A stretch of DNA of 36,590 bases from Streptomyces xiaopingdaonensis (GTDB taxonomy: Bacteria > Actinomycetota > Actinomycetes > Streptomycetales > Streptomycetaceae). Made by a program: the position numbers and the translations under genes. Under the pieces are notes generated by a model. That model was not told the DNA's origin, did no database searches, and worked only from the letters and a program-made list of their open reading frames with translations. The DNA lies in assembly GCF_000262345.1 (NCBI RefSeq), contig NZ_AJTQ01000035.1, forward strand, positions 1-36,590, in the 5' to 3' direction. Shown here in pieces: positions 9,115 to 20,229 of this stretch; the stretch's first letter is position 1; each line of letters begins with the position of its first letter.

Positions 9115-9408
9115 CGGCGGGCGGCCGACGCTGCCCGGTGCGGGGACGGTCGGGGTGCCGTGCACGGGTCGGCGAGGACCGCGGTGGTCCGGCGGCTCAT
9201 GACGACCAGGCCGGGAGACGCGGGGGTGCACCGCCGCAGAGACCGGCTTGTGCTCCGGTGCGCGGCCCCCGGGCCGCCGACTTCCCGGCGCGCGGTGTGA
9301 GCGGGTCCGCCGGAGAGATGTCCGGCCGGTAACGGATCGATGGCCGTACGGCAACCGCCCGGACTCGGGCTGTCGCGGCAACGAGTTCGCGCAATTCGCG
9401 GAGGTGTC

Positions 9409-9431
9409 GCCGGCGGTTCCGAACCGGCGGC
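9409..9431. promoter_or_regulatory. Operator-like dyad with GGTTC-C-GAACC core
   Basis: GCCGGCGGTTC (9409-9419) and GAACCGGCGGC (9421-9431) pair at 10 of 11 positions around a single C. The single-base spacer makes a protein-binding site more likely than an RNA hairpin. Confidence 0.3.
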
Positions 9432-9560
9432 GTCGGCTATTCCAGGTGAGCGGCGGCCAATTCGGAAGGCTGCAAAGGAGTTCGGCCGTGCGGCAGGACC
9501 GGCGGGTTGCGGAGGATTCGCACGGCGTATTCGGGCAGTGAATTCCGCGAAGGCTCCCGT

Positions 9561-9599
9561 CGGGCCTGCTCGGCGCGGAGACCGCGCCGAGCAGGCCCG
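9561..9599. terminator. Perfect 18-bp hairpin in the rsmB-rpe gap
   Basis: The arm 9561-9578 is exactly complementary to 9582-9599, with the loop AGA. This is one of the strongest hairpins in the window. It is a terminator-like structure 450 bases after rsmB and 215 bases before rpe. Confidence 0.6.
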
Positions 9600-9642
9600 C
9601 GAGGGGCGACCGTGCCGTGCCCCTCCTGGCGCCCGGCAATTC

Positions 9643-9660
9643 GCGGCCGGGCCCGGCCGC
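9643..9660. repeat. Perfect 18-bp GC palindrome
   Basis: GCGGCCGGGCCCGGCCGC at 9643-9660 is fully self-complementary. A shorter hairpin, CCCCGG (9705-9710) with CCGGGG (9719-9724), follows. Either may reflect base composition as much as function. Confidence 0.4.
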
Positions 9661-9802
9661 CCGCGCCGATATTTCCTGGACAGCGGATCGCACCCGGACC
9701 GTTTCCCCGGCGGTTTTCCCGGGGTCGGCAAAAGCTTTGTACCGGTCCGCGCAAAGTGCCCGAGCAAATCCCGCTGCACGGCTCTGACCTGCGGCTTCGT
9801 GA

Positions 9803-9814
9803 TAGGTTTCAGGT
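9803..9814 (+). promoter_or_regulatory. -10-like box at leaderless spacing for rpe
   Basis: TAGGTT (9803-9808) ends six bases before the rpe ATG and no purine-rich ribosome site precedes that ATG. This spacing would put the transcription start at or next to the start codon. No good -35 box is visible. Confidence 0.35.
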
Positions 9815-10483
9815 ATGGCTCAGATCAACCCCAGCATCCTTTCCGCGGACTTCGCCAACCTCGCCGCAGAGGCGGAGGCGGTGCAGGGTGCTGACTGGCT
9901 CCACGTCGACGTGATGGACAACCACTTCGTCCCCAACCTCACGCTCGGCGTGCCCGTGGTCGAGTCGCTGCACAAGGCGACGCGGACCCCGCTCGACTGC
10001 CACCTGATGATCGAGGAGCCGGACCGCTGGGCCCCCGCGTACGTCGAGGCGGGCGCCGGCTCCGTCACCTTCCACGCGGAGGCGGCCGCCGCGCCGGTGC
10101 GACTGGCGCGGGAGCTCCGGACGAAGGGGGCGCGCGCGTCGATGGCGCTGAAGCCGGCGACGCCGGTCGAACCGTACGAGGACCTCCTCCCCGAGCTCGA
10201 CATGCTGCTGGTGATGACGGTCGAGCCCGGCTTCGGCGGGCAGGCGTTCCTCGACATCATGCTCCCGAAGATCCGCCGCACCCGGCAGTTGATCGAGAAG
10301 CACGGCCTGGAGATGTGGCTCCAGGTCGACGGCGGCGTCTCGGCCGAGACCGTCGAGCGGTGCGCGGAGGCAGGGGCCGACGTCTTCGTCGCCGGGTCCG
10401 CCGTCTACAGCGCCGAGGACCCGGCTGAGGCGGTGCGCGTACTGCGCGCGCAGGCCGAGAACGCGCGCCACACCTGCCGTTGA
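9815..10483 (+). CDS. rpe: Ribulose-phosphate 3-epimerase
   Basis: This 222-residue TIM-barrel enzyme interconverts ribulose 5-phosphate and xylulose 5-phosphate in the pentose phosphate pathway. The family motifs appear in order: [13 protein letters not shown] at the N-terminus, [13 protein letters not shown] with metal-binding His and Asp, [18 protein letters not shown] and the C-terminal VDGG. The usual HVDVMDGHFVPN reads Asn instead of Gly, a small change that does not touch the metal ligands. ATG 9815 gives the full family length. The gene probably has a leaderless transcript. The SorC-type regulator follows 102 bases downstream in the same direction. Confidence 0.97.
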   Translation: MAQINPSILSADFANLAAEAEAVQGADWLHVDVMDNHFVPNLTLGVPVVESLHKATRTPLDCHLMIEEPDRWAPAYVEAGAGSVTFHAEAAAAPVRLARELRTKGARASMALKPATPVEPYEDLLPELDMLLVMTVEPGFGGQAFLDIMLPKIRRTRQLIEKHGLEMWLQVDGGVSAETVERCAEAGADVFVAGSAVYSAEDPAEAVRVLRAQAENARHTCR

Positions 10484-10585
10484 GCGCGTACGAACAGGCT
10501 CCGGGACCGGGGCAATCTGCAAGGATGAACGCGCGGCGCCAGAGCGCGCAGAGTGCGCACAAGGCAAGACTGTGAGGTGAATGCG

Positions 10586-11611
10586 GTGTCGTCGGGCCGA
10601 GCCACGCGTATGGGACCCGCCGAGCTGATGCAGGCGGCGGCGATGGCGCGCCGCTTCTACCTGGAGGGGAAATCCAAGATCCAGATCGCCGACGAGTTCG
10701 GCGTCAGCCGCTTCAAGGTGGCGCGTGTGCTGGAGACGGCGCTCGAACGCGACCTGATCCGGATCGAGATCCGGGTGCCGGCCGAGCTCGACGCGGAGCG
10801 CTCCGACGCGCTCCGCGCCAAGTACGGCCTGCGGCACGTCGTGGTCGTCGAGTCGCCCGCCGAGGCTGCGGACGACGCCGCCGACCCGGAGAACCTCGGC
10901 GAGGTGGCGGCCGACCTGCTCGGTGAACTCGTCACCGAGGGGGACGTCCTCGGCCTCGCGTGGGGGCGCTCCACGATCCACATGGCCGCGGCGCTGCGGC
11001 AGCTTCCGCCGTGCACCGTCGTCCAACTCACCGGTGTCTACGACGCCGGTACCGCCGACCGCGGCTCCGTCGAGGCGGTACGCCGCGCGGCCGAGGTCGC
11101 GGGCGGCGAGGCCCACCCGATCTACGCGCCGATGCTTCTCCCCGACGCGGGCACGGCGGCGGCGCTGCGCAGCCAGACGGGCATCGCGCGCGCCTTCGAC
11201 TACTTCGACAAGGTGACGGTGGCGGCCGTCTCGATCGGCTCCTGGGAGCCGGGCATCTCCACCGTCCACGACATGCTCAGCGACACCGGGCGGGAGCACT
11301 ACTCCTCGCTCGGCGTCGCGGCCGAGATGTCGGCCCACCTCTTCGACTCGGCGGGCCGGAGGATCGGCAGGGACCTGGGGGAGCGCTGCATCACCGTCGA
11401 GGCGGAGCGGCTGCGGCGCATCCCCGAGGTCGTGGCGATCGCCGGTGGTCAGCGCAAGTCGGCCGCGATCGGCGCCGTCCTCCGCTCCGGCCTCGTGACG
11501 AGCCTCGTCACCGACACCGCCGCGGCCGACGCCCTCCTCCTCGGCGAACAGCCGGGCCCCCGCCCGGCGTTGGAGCGCAAGGACCCCGACGGCGCGGCCC
11601 TGCACAGCTGA
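10586..11611 (+). CDS. SorC/DeoR-family sugar-binding transcriptional regulator
   Basis: This 341-residue protein has an N-terminal helix-turn-helix (about residues 15-55, with KSKIQIADEFGVSRFKVAR) and a large C-terminal sugar-phosphate-binding domain of the SorC/CggR type (about 65-325), with GDVLGLAWGRST, LTGVYDAG and VAIAGGQRKSAAI. Such proteins sense a phosphorylated sugar and release or bind operators of carbon metabolism genes. The nearest metabolic gene is rpe, so a pentose phosphate ligand is a reasonable guess and no more. The start is taken at GTG 10586, with GAGGTG just upstream, rather than the more distal in-frame start at 10553. A hairpin at 11613-11640 closes the gene. Confidence 0.88.
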   Translation: MSSGRATRMGPAELMQAAAMARRFYLEGKSKIQIADEFGVSRFKVARVLETALERDLIRIEIRVPAELDAERSDALRAKYGLRHVVVVESPAEAADDAADPENLGEVAADLLGELVTEGDVLGLAWGRSTIHMAAALRQLPPCTVVQLTGVYDAGTADRGSVEAVRRAAEVAGGEAHPIYAPMLLPDAGTAAALRSQTGIARAFDYFDKVTVAAVSIGSWEPGISTVHDMLSDTGREHYSSLGVAAEMSAHLFDSAGRRIGRDLGERCITVEAERLRRIPEVVAIAGGQRKSAAIGAVLRSGLVTSLVTDTAAADALLLGEQPGPRPALERKDPDGAALHS

Positions 11612-11612
11612 C

Positions 11613-11640
11613 CCCCAGGGAGCGCACGCGCGCCCTGGGG
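11613..11640. terminator. Terminator after the SorC-type regulator
   Basis: CCCCAGGG (11613-11620) pairs exactly with CCCTGGGG (11633-11640), and the GCGC tracts inside extend the stem. It starts two bases after the stop codon. Confidence 0.65.
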
Positions 11641-12442
11641 CGCGCGGCGCTTCCGCCGCTGCGGGCTTCCGGGGCACAACTCTCGTACGCCGTCGGGGGG
11701 TCGGGCAGTCCGGTGGCGACGCCGCTGCCGGCACGTCTGCTCGCGCGGGGGAGGGCCCCTGCCGCAGCGACCGGCTGTTTGCGACGAGGGCCCGGCCGAA
11801 GGACGATTCGGCCTCCGGGCGCAGGTGACGACGGCTCCCTCTCTCCGGGACGGTGCGGACGCGAGCCGGACTGCGGCTCCGCGACGGTGTCTTCGTGCAG
11901 CCGTGGAGACTCCAGCCGCTGGTGACGAAGCGTCAGCGAACGTCCTCCTCAAGCCCTCTTGCTGCAAAGCCCGTTGGCCGCGGCTCCCGAAGACGGCACG
12001 CTGCACCCGGTCGCACGGCTGGCCCCTTCGCCGATTCTGCGCCGAAATCGGTCCCTCGGTATGGCGGCCCCGGCCGCGCACCGCACGTCCGACAACGCGG
12101 CGACCCCGACGCGGCGCCCGGCCGCGCTGATCCGACACCGCCCCGCCGCATCGCTACGGTCCGAACGGCGCACCTCTGCGGGACGCGGCCTTGCCCCGGC
12201 CGGAACCGGCGAATGACGGGCCCAACCGCCCGAACGCCACGAGACGTTGCGGCCGCTCCTTCCCACGGCTCCGCGCGCCGGCGCGCGGGCTGTTCGCGCG
12301 CGGCCTTCCGCGTAACCCAACTGACCGAGATCAGGCGCCGATTCACACCCCGGCAACAAAGATGCGTTAAGAAAGCGTTAATATACTTCCCGTCCTGGGC
12401 CGCAGGCGGCTGGCCCCGCACCCGTTCGAGGAGGCAAGCGCA
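11641..12442. other. Gene-free gap of 800 bases upstream of the RCK_C/antiporter pair
   Basis: No frame shows convincing codon bias. The stretch contains inverted repeats GGCCGAA/TTCGGCC (11794-11813), CCGATT/AATCGG (12031-12051) and an 18-bp perfect palindrome CCGCGCGCC-GGCGCGCGG (12271-12288). The last 80 bases turn AT-rich and carry the promoter described separately. The leader from that promoter to the ATG is only about 50 bases, so there is no room for a large riboswitch such as ydaO. Confidence 0.5.
12364..12387 (+). promoter_or_regulatory. Promoter of the RCK_C gene with GCGTTAA direct repeats
   Basis: TATACT (12382-12387) is the best -10 box in the window. Just upstream are two direct copies of GCGTTAA (12364-12370 and 12375-12381), 11 bases apart, about one helical turn. 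No standard -35 box is seen at 17 bases, so an activator, or a sigma factor other than the housekeeping one, may read this promoter. The start would lie near 12394. Confidence 0.55.
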
Positions 12443-12925
12443 ATGACCACCCGCAGCACGAAGTTGCCCGGGGTGGGCACGCAGTACGACATCTCGACCC
12501 GCGCGGGCCGCCGCGTCTCGGTCGTCGCGCATCAGGACGGGCGTCGCTTCCTCGCCTTCTACACGCCGGACGATCCGGACGCCTGCCAGGCCACGGTCCC
12601 GCTCGACCCGGACGAGGCCGGCTCGCTCGCGAAGATCCTCGAACCGGGGGAAGCGCAGACACCCGGGCTCGGCGCCTGCGGCCTCGATATCGACCTGGTC
12701 ACCGTCCGCATCCCGCTCACCGGTCACTCGCCGTACAGCGGCGAAGTGTTGGGGGAGACGAAGGCCCGCACGAGGACCGGCGCCTCGATCGTCGCCGTCC
12801 TCCGGCGGACCGGTCCCGTCCCCTCGCCGACGCCGGACTTCCGGCTGGAGGCCGGTGACGTGCTGGTCGCCGTCGGCACCAGAGAGGGCGTGGACGAGCT
12901 GACCCGGATCATCTCCGGAACCTGA
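12443..12925 (+). CDS. RCK_C (TrkA-C) regulatory subunit of a cation/proton antiporter, CpeA/KhtT-like
   Basis: This 160-residue cytosolic protein has no membrane segment. The N-terminal part (to about residue 75) resembles the small KhtT-type domain. The C-terminal half is an RCK_C/TrkA-C ligand-binding domain with LTGHSPYSGEVLGE and FRLEAGDVLVAVGT, a fold that binds small ligands. As I recall, the Streptomyces homologue CpeA binds cyclic di-AMP and works with an antiporter encoded next door, as KhtT does with KhtU in Bacillus. The antiporter gene follows in the same direction. GAGGAGG at 12428-12434 supports ATG 12443. A strong hairpin lies between this gene and the antiporter, so the two products may be made in unequal amounts. 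Confidence 0.85.
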   Translation: MTTRSTKLPGVGTQYDISTRAGRRVSVVAHQDGRRFLAFYTPDDPDACQATVPLDPDEAGSLAKILEPGEAQTPGLGACGLDIDLVTVRIPLTGHSPYSGEVLGETKARTRTGASIVAVLRRTGPVPSPTPDFRLEAGDVLVAVGTREGVDELTRIISGT

Positions 12926-13010
12926 ATCGCCGAAAAGCAGCACCGCCGGACTCCCGGCTCACCCGATCCCCACTCGTCAGAGGAGGCGTCGAGCACACCG
13001 CTCATTACTC

Positions 13011-13037
13011 GAACCCCCTTATGCGGCAAGGGGGTTC
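13011..13037. terminator. Perfect 10-bp hairpin between the RCK_C gene and the antiporter gene
   Basis: GAACCCCCTT (13011-13020) pairs with AAGGGGGTTC (13028-13037) around a seven-base loop. It stands 86 bases after one gene and 300 bases before the other, splitting an otherwise functional pair. Confidence 0.65.
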
Positions 13038-16173
<3,136 letters not shown>

Positions 16174-16180
16174 GCCCGGG

Positions 16181-16215
16181 CCCCGCTCCCTTGCGGCGTC
16201 AGCGGGGGAGCGGGG
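16181..16215. terminator. Bidirectional terminator between guaB1 and the DUF5995-type gene
   Basis: CCCCGCTCCC (16181-16190) pairs with GGGAGCGGGG (16206-16215). The stop codon of the minus-strand gene (16199-16201) lies inside the loop. Confidence 0.65.
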
Positions 16216-16873
16216 TGAGCAGGCAGCGAGCCGTCGTCCCGGCGTCGGCGTCGAGCCGCTCGGCCAACTCCGCTGCGAGCGACGGCGCGGCGCGCAGCTC
16301 CCACAGTGCACGGAACGCCGCCCATGCGCCGCGGAGCGCCCGATCGAGGCTCCAGGCGCCGACGAGATGGGCCAGCGGCTCCGTGACGACGAGGGCCTCG
16401 GGGCCCGTCGTCAACTCCTCGCGCACCCGCTCCTCGACTCCGGCGAGCAGTTCCCCGATGCGCGCGTAGTCGCGTTCGATCGCCGGCGGTTCGAGGCCGT
16501 CGAGCCGGCAGGTCTCCAGCAGCGCCAGCGGGAGGTCGTGCGCCGCCATCGCGTGGACGCCGCTCAGCGCGAACTGCACTCCGCGCACGGACGGGTGGCG
16601 GCGCGAGCGGAGGAGCGGGCGCCAGCACGCGGGGAGCGCGGCGCCGGTGTCGTCGGCGGCGAGCGCGTCGAGGTACCGGCGGGTGAGGCGTGCCGCGAGC
16701 GCGCCCGCGGCGGGGCTCGGCTCCTCGAAGGACTCGATCGCGGCGAGGTAGAGCCAGTTGAAGAGGACGAGGCCGTCGTCCGTGCGGAGGGACCGTGTGG
16801 CGGCGCGCAGCGCGTGCGCGGAATCGGCAAGAGGCGGTGGGGGAGCCGGGGGCTGGCTCGTGGTTGTCGTCAT
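16199..16873 (-). CDS. DUF5995-type protein of unknown function
   Basis: This 224-residue protein appears all-alpha and soluble, with no signal peptide. It contains GLVLFNWLYLAAIESFEEP near residue 35, a Leu/Ala-rich middle (GVQFALSGVHAMAAHDLPLALL) and a C-terminal part with VVTEPLAHLVGAWSLDRALR. These features resemble the DUF5995 family of actinobacteria, for which no reaction is established to my knowledge. The start is placed at ATG 16873 (MTTTTSQPPAPPPPL); an in-frame ATG at 16924 adds a Cys-rich leader with no ribosome site. The gene is convergent with guaB1 and shares its terminator. Confidence 0.6.
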   Translation of the reverse strand: MTTTTSQPPAPPPPLADSAHALRAATRSLRTDDGLVLFNWLYLAAIESFEEPSPAAGALAARLTRRYLDALAADDTGAALPACWRPLLRSRRHPSVRGVQFALSGVHAMAAHDLPLALLETCRLDGLEPPAIERDYARIGELLAGVEERVREELTTGPEALVVTEPLAHLVGAWSLDRALRGAWAAFRALWELRAAPSLAAELAERLDADAGTTARCLLTPLPR

Positions 16874-17166
16874 GGACGCACAGTTGCAGAGTCGGCACGG
16901 TGCGTAGGCGGGAGAGCGGTGCATGTAGCCCGCACGAGGGAAGGGGTGGGTTCCGGGGTGACGGAACTCCTGCCTCCGGGAGTGCGGTCCCGGTGCCCGA
17001 CCCGGTTACCGGGCGAGGGCCGTTCCCGCTCCCGAGTACCGCGTGCCGGCCGACCTTTCGGCGTCGACGAAGCGGCCGTCGGCCGGCACCGGCAGGGGTC
17101 TTCTCGCCTCGGACGACTTCTTTCTCCGAGCCGGCGTTGTCAGAGGTGCTGGCTAGCGTCCGTCCC
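16874..17166. other. Gap upstream of the reading frame at 17167
   Basis: About 290 bases hold no gene that I can support. The right end has TAGCGT (17154-17159), seven bases before ATG 17167, again at leaderless spacing. Confidence 0.4.
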
Positions 17167-17382
17167 ATGAACACAGGCGACACCACCACGGTCCGACTCG
17201 ACGCCCTGCGCGCCGAGTCGGGGACGGCCACCAGGGCGTCGGCCCGCAAGGCGGTCAGCGGGCTCGTCCTGCTCGTACGCGCGGCGGTCGTCCTCGCCGT
17301 CCTCGGGCTACTGGGCAGGCGGAGCCGGGAAGCGGAGCGGTACGACACCGTGGTGCACCGGCTGCGGGTTCGCGGGTGGGGA
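17167..17382 (+). pseudogene. Possible gene remnant or short gene facing the MFS gene
   Basis: From ATG 17167 the plus frame has very strong G/C third positions for at least 70 codons and reads MNTGDTTTVRLDALRAESG, then a hydrophobic stretch VSGLVLLVRAAVVLAVLGLL followed by a basic segment. The codon bias and start context look like a real 5' end, but no stop occurs before the frame becomes the mere antisense of the minus-strand MFS gene (stop at 17383-17385). I do not recognise the product. It may be the 5' remnant of a gene broken by a rearrangement, or a membrane protein whose true end I cannot place. The end coordinate is arbitrary. Confidence 0.3.
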
Positions 17383-18825
17383 TCACCCGTGAGTGACGCC
17401 CCGCGGGCGCTCCGCGTCGGAGCGGTCCCGCACCGCTCCCCGAGGCGCCCGCCTCCGCCGTGTCGCTGCCCGGCGGGAGCGGAGCCGGGGCGGCGAGGCA
17501 CCCGTCGGGCTTCCGGGGCGGGGTCCTCCGGCGGCGGAAGCGACCTCGGCGGGCGACCGGCGGCGGAGGGGGACCCGCCGCGGGCGGACGCCGGTGCGCA
17601 ACGGCCTTGCCGGGCGCGGCTCGGGCGTCTGCTGCTCGGCCGTGCGGGTGCGGTCGCCGAGCCGGGCTGTGGCGAGCACCGCGAGCACACCGAGCCCCGC
17701 GCCGGCCCAACTGAGCCGGGTCACCGAGACGGTGAGCGGCATCCAGGAGGCCATCAGGCCGACGGCGACGGCGGGCACCCCCGAGCCGAGGTAGAAGAGG
17801 AGGTGGAGCGCGGCACCGGTGCCGGCGCGCTGCTCGGCCGGTGTCCGCGCGTCGACCGCCCGCGCGGCTCCGCTGAACGCCAACCCGTGCCCCGCGCCGA
17901 CGAGCACGGCCGCGCCGAGCGTGGCCGGCAGCGAGGCGGCCCCCGTCGCGGCGAGGAGCAGCAGGCTCACGGTGACGGCGGCGACGCCGAGCCGCTGCGC
18001 GGCGCCGGGATCGCAGCGCCGGCCGGCGAGTTGGGCGAGCAGCGACAGGGTCAGCACCGCCCCCAGCACCCCGCCGCTCAGGGCCGGGTCGTCGCTGCGC
18101 AGAGTGCGCTCCAGCAGGGCGGGCACCAGGGCGAGGTAGATCCCCACGCCGGCCCAGACGAGGAACCCGTTGAACCCCGCGGCGAGGAAGAGCTTCCGCG
18201 CGCCCGGCGCGATGCGCGGCCAAGTCGGGCGCCACCGCGCCGAGTCGACGGGGCACGGCGCAGGGCCCGGCACGGTGCGCAGCCGCCACCACCCCCACGC
18301 CAGCAGGGCGAGGTGGAGCGCGTACGGGGCGACGAGCGGCCCTGGCGCGTAGCGGGCGAGCGCCCCGGCGACGGCCGGACCCAGTGCGGTGCCCGCGGTG
18401 AAGGCGAGGCTGGTGAGGAGCGGCCCGCCGACGCGTCCCGTGACCGTCCGGTGCCGGGCGATGAGCGCCTGTGCTGCGCCCGTCGCGGCCCCGAGCGCCA
18501 GCGCCTGGCCGACGCGTCCGGCGAAGAGCCATGCCGGGGAGGTGGCGAAGAGGAAGCAGCACGAGCCCGCTGCGGCGAGCAGTACGCCGAGCCGCAGCAG
18601 CGGTCGACGCCCCAGGTGGTCGGCTGCGGGGCCGCAGAGCAGCAGAGCAGGGGCGCTGACCAGAGCGAACGTGGCGAAGAGCAGCGTCATCACGAGGTCG
18701 TCGTAGCCGAACAGGCGCTGGTAGTCCGGGTAGAGCGGGCTCGGCAGGTAAGCGCCGGCCGTGAGCACCACGACGAGCAGGACGGCCGTGCGCACCGTCC
18801 GTCGATCGACGTGCTCCGCGGGCAT
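17383..18825 (-). CDS. MFS transporter with an unusual Arg-rich C-terminal extension
   Basis: This protein of about 480 residues starts with a first helix TVRTAVLLVVVLTAGAYLP and shows the MFS loop 2-3 signature in GPAADHLGRRPLLRLG. About 12 helices fit in residues 1-388, the normal size of a drug-type exporter. The last 92 residues are low-complexity, rich in Arg, Pro and Ala, with no membrane segment. That tail is atypical and may come from loss of the original stop (see findings). The start is uncertain: ATG 18825 is next to helix 1, ATG 18840 is close by, and neither has a good ribosome site. It is divergent from a LysR gene with a perfect operator dyad between, so the LysR protein likely controls export. 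Confidence 0.75.
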   Translation of the reverse strand: MPAEHVDRRTVRTAVLLVVVLTAGAYLPSPLYPDYQRLFGYDDLVMTLLFATFALVSAPALLLCGPAADHLGRRPLLRLGVLLAAAGSCCFLFATSPAWLFAGRVGQALALGAATGAAQALIARHRTVTGRVGGPLLTSLAFTAGTALGPAVAGALARYAPGPLVAPYALHLALLAWGWWRLRTVPGPAPCPVDSARWRPTWPRIAPGARKLFLAAGFNGFLVWAGVGIYLALVPALLERTLRSDDPALSGGVLGAVLTLSLLAQLAGRRCDPGAAQRLGVAAVTVSLLLLAATGAASLPATLGAAVLVGAGHGLAFSGAARAVDARTPAEQRAGTGAALHLLFYLGSGVPAVAVGLMASWMPLTVSVTRLSWAGAGLGVLAVLATARLGDRTRTAEQQTPEPRPARPLRTGVRPRRVPLRRRSPAEVASAAGGPRPGSPTGASPPRLRSRRAATRRRRAPRGAVRDRSDAERPRGVTHG

Positions 18826-18957
18826 CCGCGCACGCAGCATGCGGCGCGGTCGATCCCGCGGATTCGAAGGGGCGACGACGGTGTGGTTCCGGAGGGCGCT
18901 TCGCGCCGTTGCACAACGCTCATCAGTCACGTCGGTCAGTGTGCGTCCGAACGACCA

Positions 18958-18985
18958 GCGAGCGGAATCAAACGATTCCGCTCGC
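18958..18985. promoter_or_regulatory. Perfect 12-bp inverted repeat, probable LysR operator
   Basis: GCGAGCGGAATC (18958-18969), spacer AAAC, then the exact complement GATTCCGCTCGC (18974-18985). It sits in the divergent LysR/MFS promoter region, 20 bases before the LysR ATG. Length, symmetry and place fit a LysR-type binding site controlling both genes. Confidence 0.7.
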
Positions 18986-19004
18986 AACCGTGCAGAATTC
19001 TTGC

Positions 19005-19919
19005 ATGATTGATTCCCGGCTCCGCATCCTCCAGATGGTCGCCGAACACGGCACCGTGACCGCCGCCGCTCGGGCGCTGCACTACACGCCGTCCGCGGTC
19101 TCCTACCAACTGCGGCAGCTCGCAGCCGAGTTGGACGTCGACCTGCTGGCTCACCAAGGCAGAGGCATACGCCTGACCCATGCGGCCCGCGTCCTGCTGC
19201 GCCACGCGGAGCGCCTCCAGGAGCAGTGGGAGCTCGCCCGCAGCGAACTGGCCGCCGCCGGCACGGAGCCGAGCGGGCAGGTCACGCTCTGCGGCTTCTC
19301 CACCGCGGCGAGCCGTCTGCTGCCGCCCGCGGCGGCCGGGCTCCGCGACGCACACCCCCACCTGTCGGTGCGCATCATCGAGGCCGAACCGGACCGCTGC
19401 TTCGACCTGCTCCTCACCGAGGAGGCGGACCTCGCCCTCCTCGTGGTGACGGCGGACTCGCCCCCCATGACCGACGAGCGCTTCGACCAACGGCCGCTCC
19501 TCGACGACCCGTTGGACCTCGTCGTCCCCCGCGACCACCCTCTCGCCCGGCGGCAGCGGGTCACCCTCGTCGACGCCGCGAGGGAACCCTGGATCGTCGG
19601 CAACCCGGCGTCGACCTACCACCAACTCGTCCTCGCCGCCTGCATGAGCGCGGGGTTCACACCGCACATCGCGCACTACTCGGACGAGTGGGACACCGGT
19701 ATGGCGCTCGTCGCCCACGGCTTCGGCGTCGTCCTCGTGCCCCGCCTGGCGCAGCTGCGCGAGGACGCGCCACTGGCACGCCTGCCCCTGCACGGGGATT
19801 CCGCACCGGCCCGCCGCATCATGGCCGTCACCCGTCTCGGAGCCCGGGAGAACCCCACGCTCACCCACGCCGTCGAGACGATCTCCGCGACGGCCGCGCA
19901 ACTGCTGCCGGAGCGTTGA
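19005..19919 (+). CDS. LysR-family transcriptional regulator
   Basis: This 304-residue protein has the N-terminal winged HTH (residues 1-60, with HGTVTAAARALHYTPSAVSY) and the periplasmic-binding-protein-like effector domain (about 90-295). VTLCGFSTAASRLLPPAAAG opens the effector domain, and LLTEEADLALLVV and GFGVVLVPRLA are typical later elements. It probably senses a small metabolite and controls the divergent MFS exporter. ATG 19005 has no ribosome site; AGAATT (18994-18999) lies five bases before it, so the mRNA may be leaderless. The operator at 18958-18985 covers the expected polymerase region, consistent with autorepression. Confidence 0.92.
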   Translation: MIDSRLRILQMVAEHGTVTAAARALHYTPSAVSYQLRQLAAELDVDLLAHQGRGIRLTHAARVLLRHAERLQEQWELARSELAAAGTEPSGQVTLCGFSTAASRLLPPAAAGLRDAHPHLSVRIIEAEPDRCFDLLLTEEADLALLVVTADSPPMTDERFDQRPLLDDPLDLVVPRDHPLARRQRVTLVDAAREPWIVGNPASTYHQLVLAACMSAGFTPHIAHYSDEWDTGMALVAHGFGVVLVPRLAQLREDAPLARLPLHGDSAPARRIMAVTRLGARENPTLTHAVETISATAAQLLPER

Positions 19920-20151
19920 CGGGCGCCGCCGGGCGTCGGCGCGCGGTGGTCAACGGCTCGTAGGGCGTGGGATGTCCAGGGCTCGGCCGGTGCGGTGGTC
20001 CGGACTCGCAGCGGGGCTCGCACGGGTGCGTCGCGAGGTGCATCCCGCTGACCGACGGCGGCTGTTAGCGGCGCTTCGTCGTCCCGCCGACGTTCGCCGG
20101 TCCGGGTGCCGACCGGCTCCTGGGCGGGCGGACGGCAACTCTTCCCACACG

Positions 20152-20168
20152 GCGCCGCTTTGCGGCGT
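20152..20168. terminator. 7-bp hairpin with TTT loop between the LysR and hydrolase genes
   Basis: GCGCCGC at 20152-20158 pairs with GCGGCGT at 20162-20168, with one G-T pair. It is about 230 bases beyond the LysR stop. Confidence 0.4.
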
Positions 20169-20201
20169 GCACAGTCGCGTTCGGCTCGTGCAGGTGCTCC
20201 G

Positions 20202-20229
20202 TCGGCCGGCCGGAGGGCGCGCCGGCCGA
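20202..20229 (-). terminator. Terminator of the alpha/beta hydrolase gene
   Basis: TCGGCCGGC (20202-20210) and GCCGGCCGA (20221-20229) form a perfect 9-bp stem directly downstream of the minus-strand stop at 20246. Confidence 0.6.

Larger units (their letters stand above)
9115..9814. other. Gene-free gap of 700 bases between rsmB and rpe
   Basis: Frames here do not show the third-position bias of neighbouring genes, and their translations are low-complexity, so I call no gene. The gap has more AATT and TTCG steps than its surroundings and holds four separate dyads: 9409-9431, 9561-9599, 9643-9660 and 9705-9724. The first 290 bases after rsmB contain no strong hairpin, which would leave rsmB transcripts with a long 3' tail ending near 9600 or room for an unannotated RNA. 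Confidence 0.55.

Noticed and set aside
9340..9894. A 184-codon frame in the rsmB-rpe gap
   Set aside because: It overlaps the rpe start in another frame and shows no codon bias or family motif.
12388..12442. A ydaO-type cyclic di-AMP riboswitch before the RCK_C gene
   Set aside because: The leader from the clear -10 box is only about 50 bases, too short for that aptamer, and its conserved parts are absent.
11853..12446. A 197-codon frame in the gap before the RCK_C gene
   Set aside because: Its translation is scrambled, it has no ribosome site, and it runs through the AT-rich promoter of the next gene.
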